Shown here in pieces: positions 62,444-64,000 of a stretch of DNA of 64,000 nucleotides. The notes beneath the pieces are model-generated. The model was not told the origin of the DNA. It worked only from the letters and a program-made list of their open reading frames with translations, and searched no databases. This stretch comes from Conoideocrella luteorostrata (taxonomy: Eukaryota > Ascomycota > Sordariomycetes > Hypocreales > Clavicipitaceae): positions 1 through 64,000 of the forward strand of contig JASWJB010000190.1 in the NCBI GenBank assembly GCA_032433595.1. The letters are read 5' to 3'. Within the stretch, counting starts at the first letter, position 1, and every line of letters starts with the position of its first letter. A program made the translations under genes and the position numbers.

Positions 62444-63175
62444 CCAAATTATTGCCGTACAGAGTTGGTGTTTTGGGCAGCAAAAATGCTGCATTCAATG
62501 GGCGATCACACATGATCAGTCTCTGATATGGAATGGGGCATGATGCGAAAACGATGAGCATGCTTGGTTGCTGTAATAATAGTGTACATTTAATCGTCGA
62601 GGAACCTTGTTTAGAACTGATCCACATGCTGGCGTGTTAGCTGCTAAATAAAATAGTAGCTTGATTGCGAATTTAATACCTAGTATTTGCTACTAAAGAG
62701 ACAAAAAAAACTTGAAATTTCATTTCATTTTATCTTATTTTTTAAAGTAAAAAATAGGCTTATTATGCTTTTATGCTGTTTTCTCTTTATCGTCTACTTT
62801 TTTAAGCAAGAAATGTTATGCACGTGAAACGTCTAACCCCAGTCAGCGCTGGTATCGGAAGGAGCTCCCCACCTCCACGATCTGCTCCCTGATCTGTCAA
62901 ACCAACAGCCAATCAGAGTCACTGTAATTCGCAGCATACCACACATCACGTCCCCACCTCAGACCGAGGTAACTGCTTGCACTTTGCCGACGACAGAGCT
63001 GAAGCCTTGACTGGCGGGGCCTTTCAATCTCTTACGTCTCTTGAGTATTTTTCTCCATATCAGAACAACACCCTCAGACAAACTACTACTCGTGATATCT
63101 GTGTTTGTGAATCGTACCAGTTCTCTCAAAGACCAAGCAGCCATTAAACAAGAAACGGTCTTGTCAGTAGTCGCG
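62444..63175. other. Intergenic, AT-rich island at about 62640-62830
   Basis: The middle of this region is a strongly AT-rich stretch with many A and T runs, flanked by normal GC DNA. It contains no frame or motif. It resembles the AT-rich island at 1990-2170. Confidence 0.5.
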
Positions 63176-64000
63176 ATGGCGCCTCCGGCAAAAACGTTCA
63201 CCCGTGAAGAGGTGCGGGAGCATACCACCGAGGACTCTCTGTGGTGCATTGTCGACAGCATTGTCTATGACCTCTCCGAATTCGTCATGGCCCACCCTGG
63301 AGGTGAAAGCGTTCTACACCAAGTTGCCGGACAGGATGCTACCACGGCTTTCTACAACCTCCATCGCCAAGAGGTACTCGCCAAGTATGCGGACCTCGCG
63401 ATTGGGACTATCGAGGGCGAAAAGCCTCAAGTCATCGTTCCCCAGCCTGGTGACCTCAGCCCTGTTCCCTACGCAGAGCCTTTGTGGTTGGTACAGCATT
63501 TCAAAAACCCTTACTACAATGATTCCCACCGTCGGCTGCAAAAGGCTCTGCGTGAGTTCACTGATAAACACTTACTTCCAGAGGCCCAAGAGTGCGAAAC
63601 AACTGGGCGGGCCATCAGCCAGGAGATGATTGATCTCATGAGTCAAAAGGGAATACTCCACATGAGACTTGGCCCCGGAAAGCATCTCCATGGTGTTACA
63701 CTGATGGACGGCGCCGTAAAGGGAGAAGAATTCGACTACTTCCACGACCTCATTGTCGCCCAGGAATTCAGTAGAACTATGACAAGGGGCTTCCAAGATG
63801 GTAACATGGCTGGCATGACAATTGGTCTGACCGCTGTTCTCAACTTTGCCAACGACCCAACATTTAAGAAGACGGTTGCCGATTCTGTCTTCAGTGGAAA
63901 GAAGAAGCTCTGTCTTGCCATTACCGAAGCCTTTGCCGGCTCTGATGTTGCTGGTCTTAGAACTACTGCTGAGAAAACTCCCGATGGCAAGCACTACGTA
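63176..64000 (+). CDS. Cytochrome b5-acyl-CoA dehydrogenase fusion protein, 3' end outside the window
   Basis: The first 275 codons are open to the window edge, with no intron so far. Residues about 8-80 form a cytochrome b5 domain: SIVYDLSEFVMAHPGGESVL carries the HPGG heme-ligand motif, and a second His lies in FYNLHRQE. A linker (IVPQPGDLSPVPYAEP) leads into an acyl-CoA dehydrogenase domain: helical N-terminal region, then a flavin-pocket segment LCLAITEAFAGSDVAGLRTTA. Such fusions occur in fungi and presumably couple FAD chemistry to b5 electron transfer; the substrate is unknown. ATG 63176 is chosen because the b5 domain begins directly after it. Confidence 0.9.
   Translation, partial: MAPPAKTFTREEVREHTTEDSLWCIVDSIVYDLSEFVMAHPGGESVLHQVAGQDATTAFYNLHRQEVLAKYADLAIGTIEGEKPQVIVPQPGDLSPVPYAEPLWLVQHFKNPYYNDSHRRLQKALREFTDKHLLPEAQECETTGRAISQEMIDLMSQKGILHMRLGPGKHLHGVTLMDGAVKGEEFDYFHDLIVAQEFSRTMTRGFQDGNMAGMTIGLTAVLNFANDPTFKKTVADSVFSGKKKLCLAITEAFAGSDVAGLRTTAEKTPDGKHYV

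Overview
This window is nuclear DNA of a filamentous ascomycete. Genes carry short introns (about 50-130 nt) with GTAAGT-like donors and CTAAC/CTGAC branch points, there are no operons, and many products belong to fungal families: a Zn2Cys6 regulator, an AAT-family permease, a CPAF-like S41 protease and a cytochrome b5-acyl-CoA dehydrogenase fusion. Protein content and a very abundant intergenic TACGGAGTA element fit a Sordariomycete, probably Hypocreales. The species call is inference.

Layout. 0-7 kb: 3' part of a flavin monooxygenase, a short-chain dehydrogenase/reductase, and a secreted S41-type peptidase. 7-11.4 kb: gene-free. 11.4-14 kb: the mRNA export factor Rae1/Gle2, convergent with an unknown, probably mitochondrial protein. 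15.7-28.9 kb is the densest part: an NmrA-like reductase, a 606-residue fungal protein of unknown function, a small two-exon gene, an AhpC/TSA peroxiredoxin-like protein, a YFH7-like P-loop kinase divergent from methionine aminopeptidase 2, and an intronless Ups2-like mitochondrial lipid-transfer protein. 30.7-32.6 kb: a dicarboxylic-type amino-acid permease. 32.6-38.9 kb: a gene desert rich in TACGGAGTA elements and microsatellites. 38.9-40.8 kb: a membrane glycoprotein of unknown function. 40.8-45.7 kb: gene-poor, with one decayed coding region.

45.7-58.2 kb holds the most coherent set. Mitochondrial FAD glycerol-3-phosphate dehydrogenase (GUT2), an aquaglyceroporin and glycerol kinase (GUT1) lie consecutively with no other recognised gene between them. 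Together they give uptake, phosphorylation and oxidation of glycerol, i.e. a physically linked glycerol catabolic locus. The next gene (60.0-62.4 kb) is a Zn2Cys6 transcription factor that could be a local regulator (inference). The window ends inside a cytochrome b5-acyl-CoA dehydrogenase fusion gene.

The main unexplained signal is the 9-mer TACGGAGTA/TACTCCGTA. I counted 26 exact copies by eye, against about 0.5 expected by chance. None is in an exon. Some are arranged as hairpins, overlapping tandems and one perfect 16-bp palindrome.
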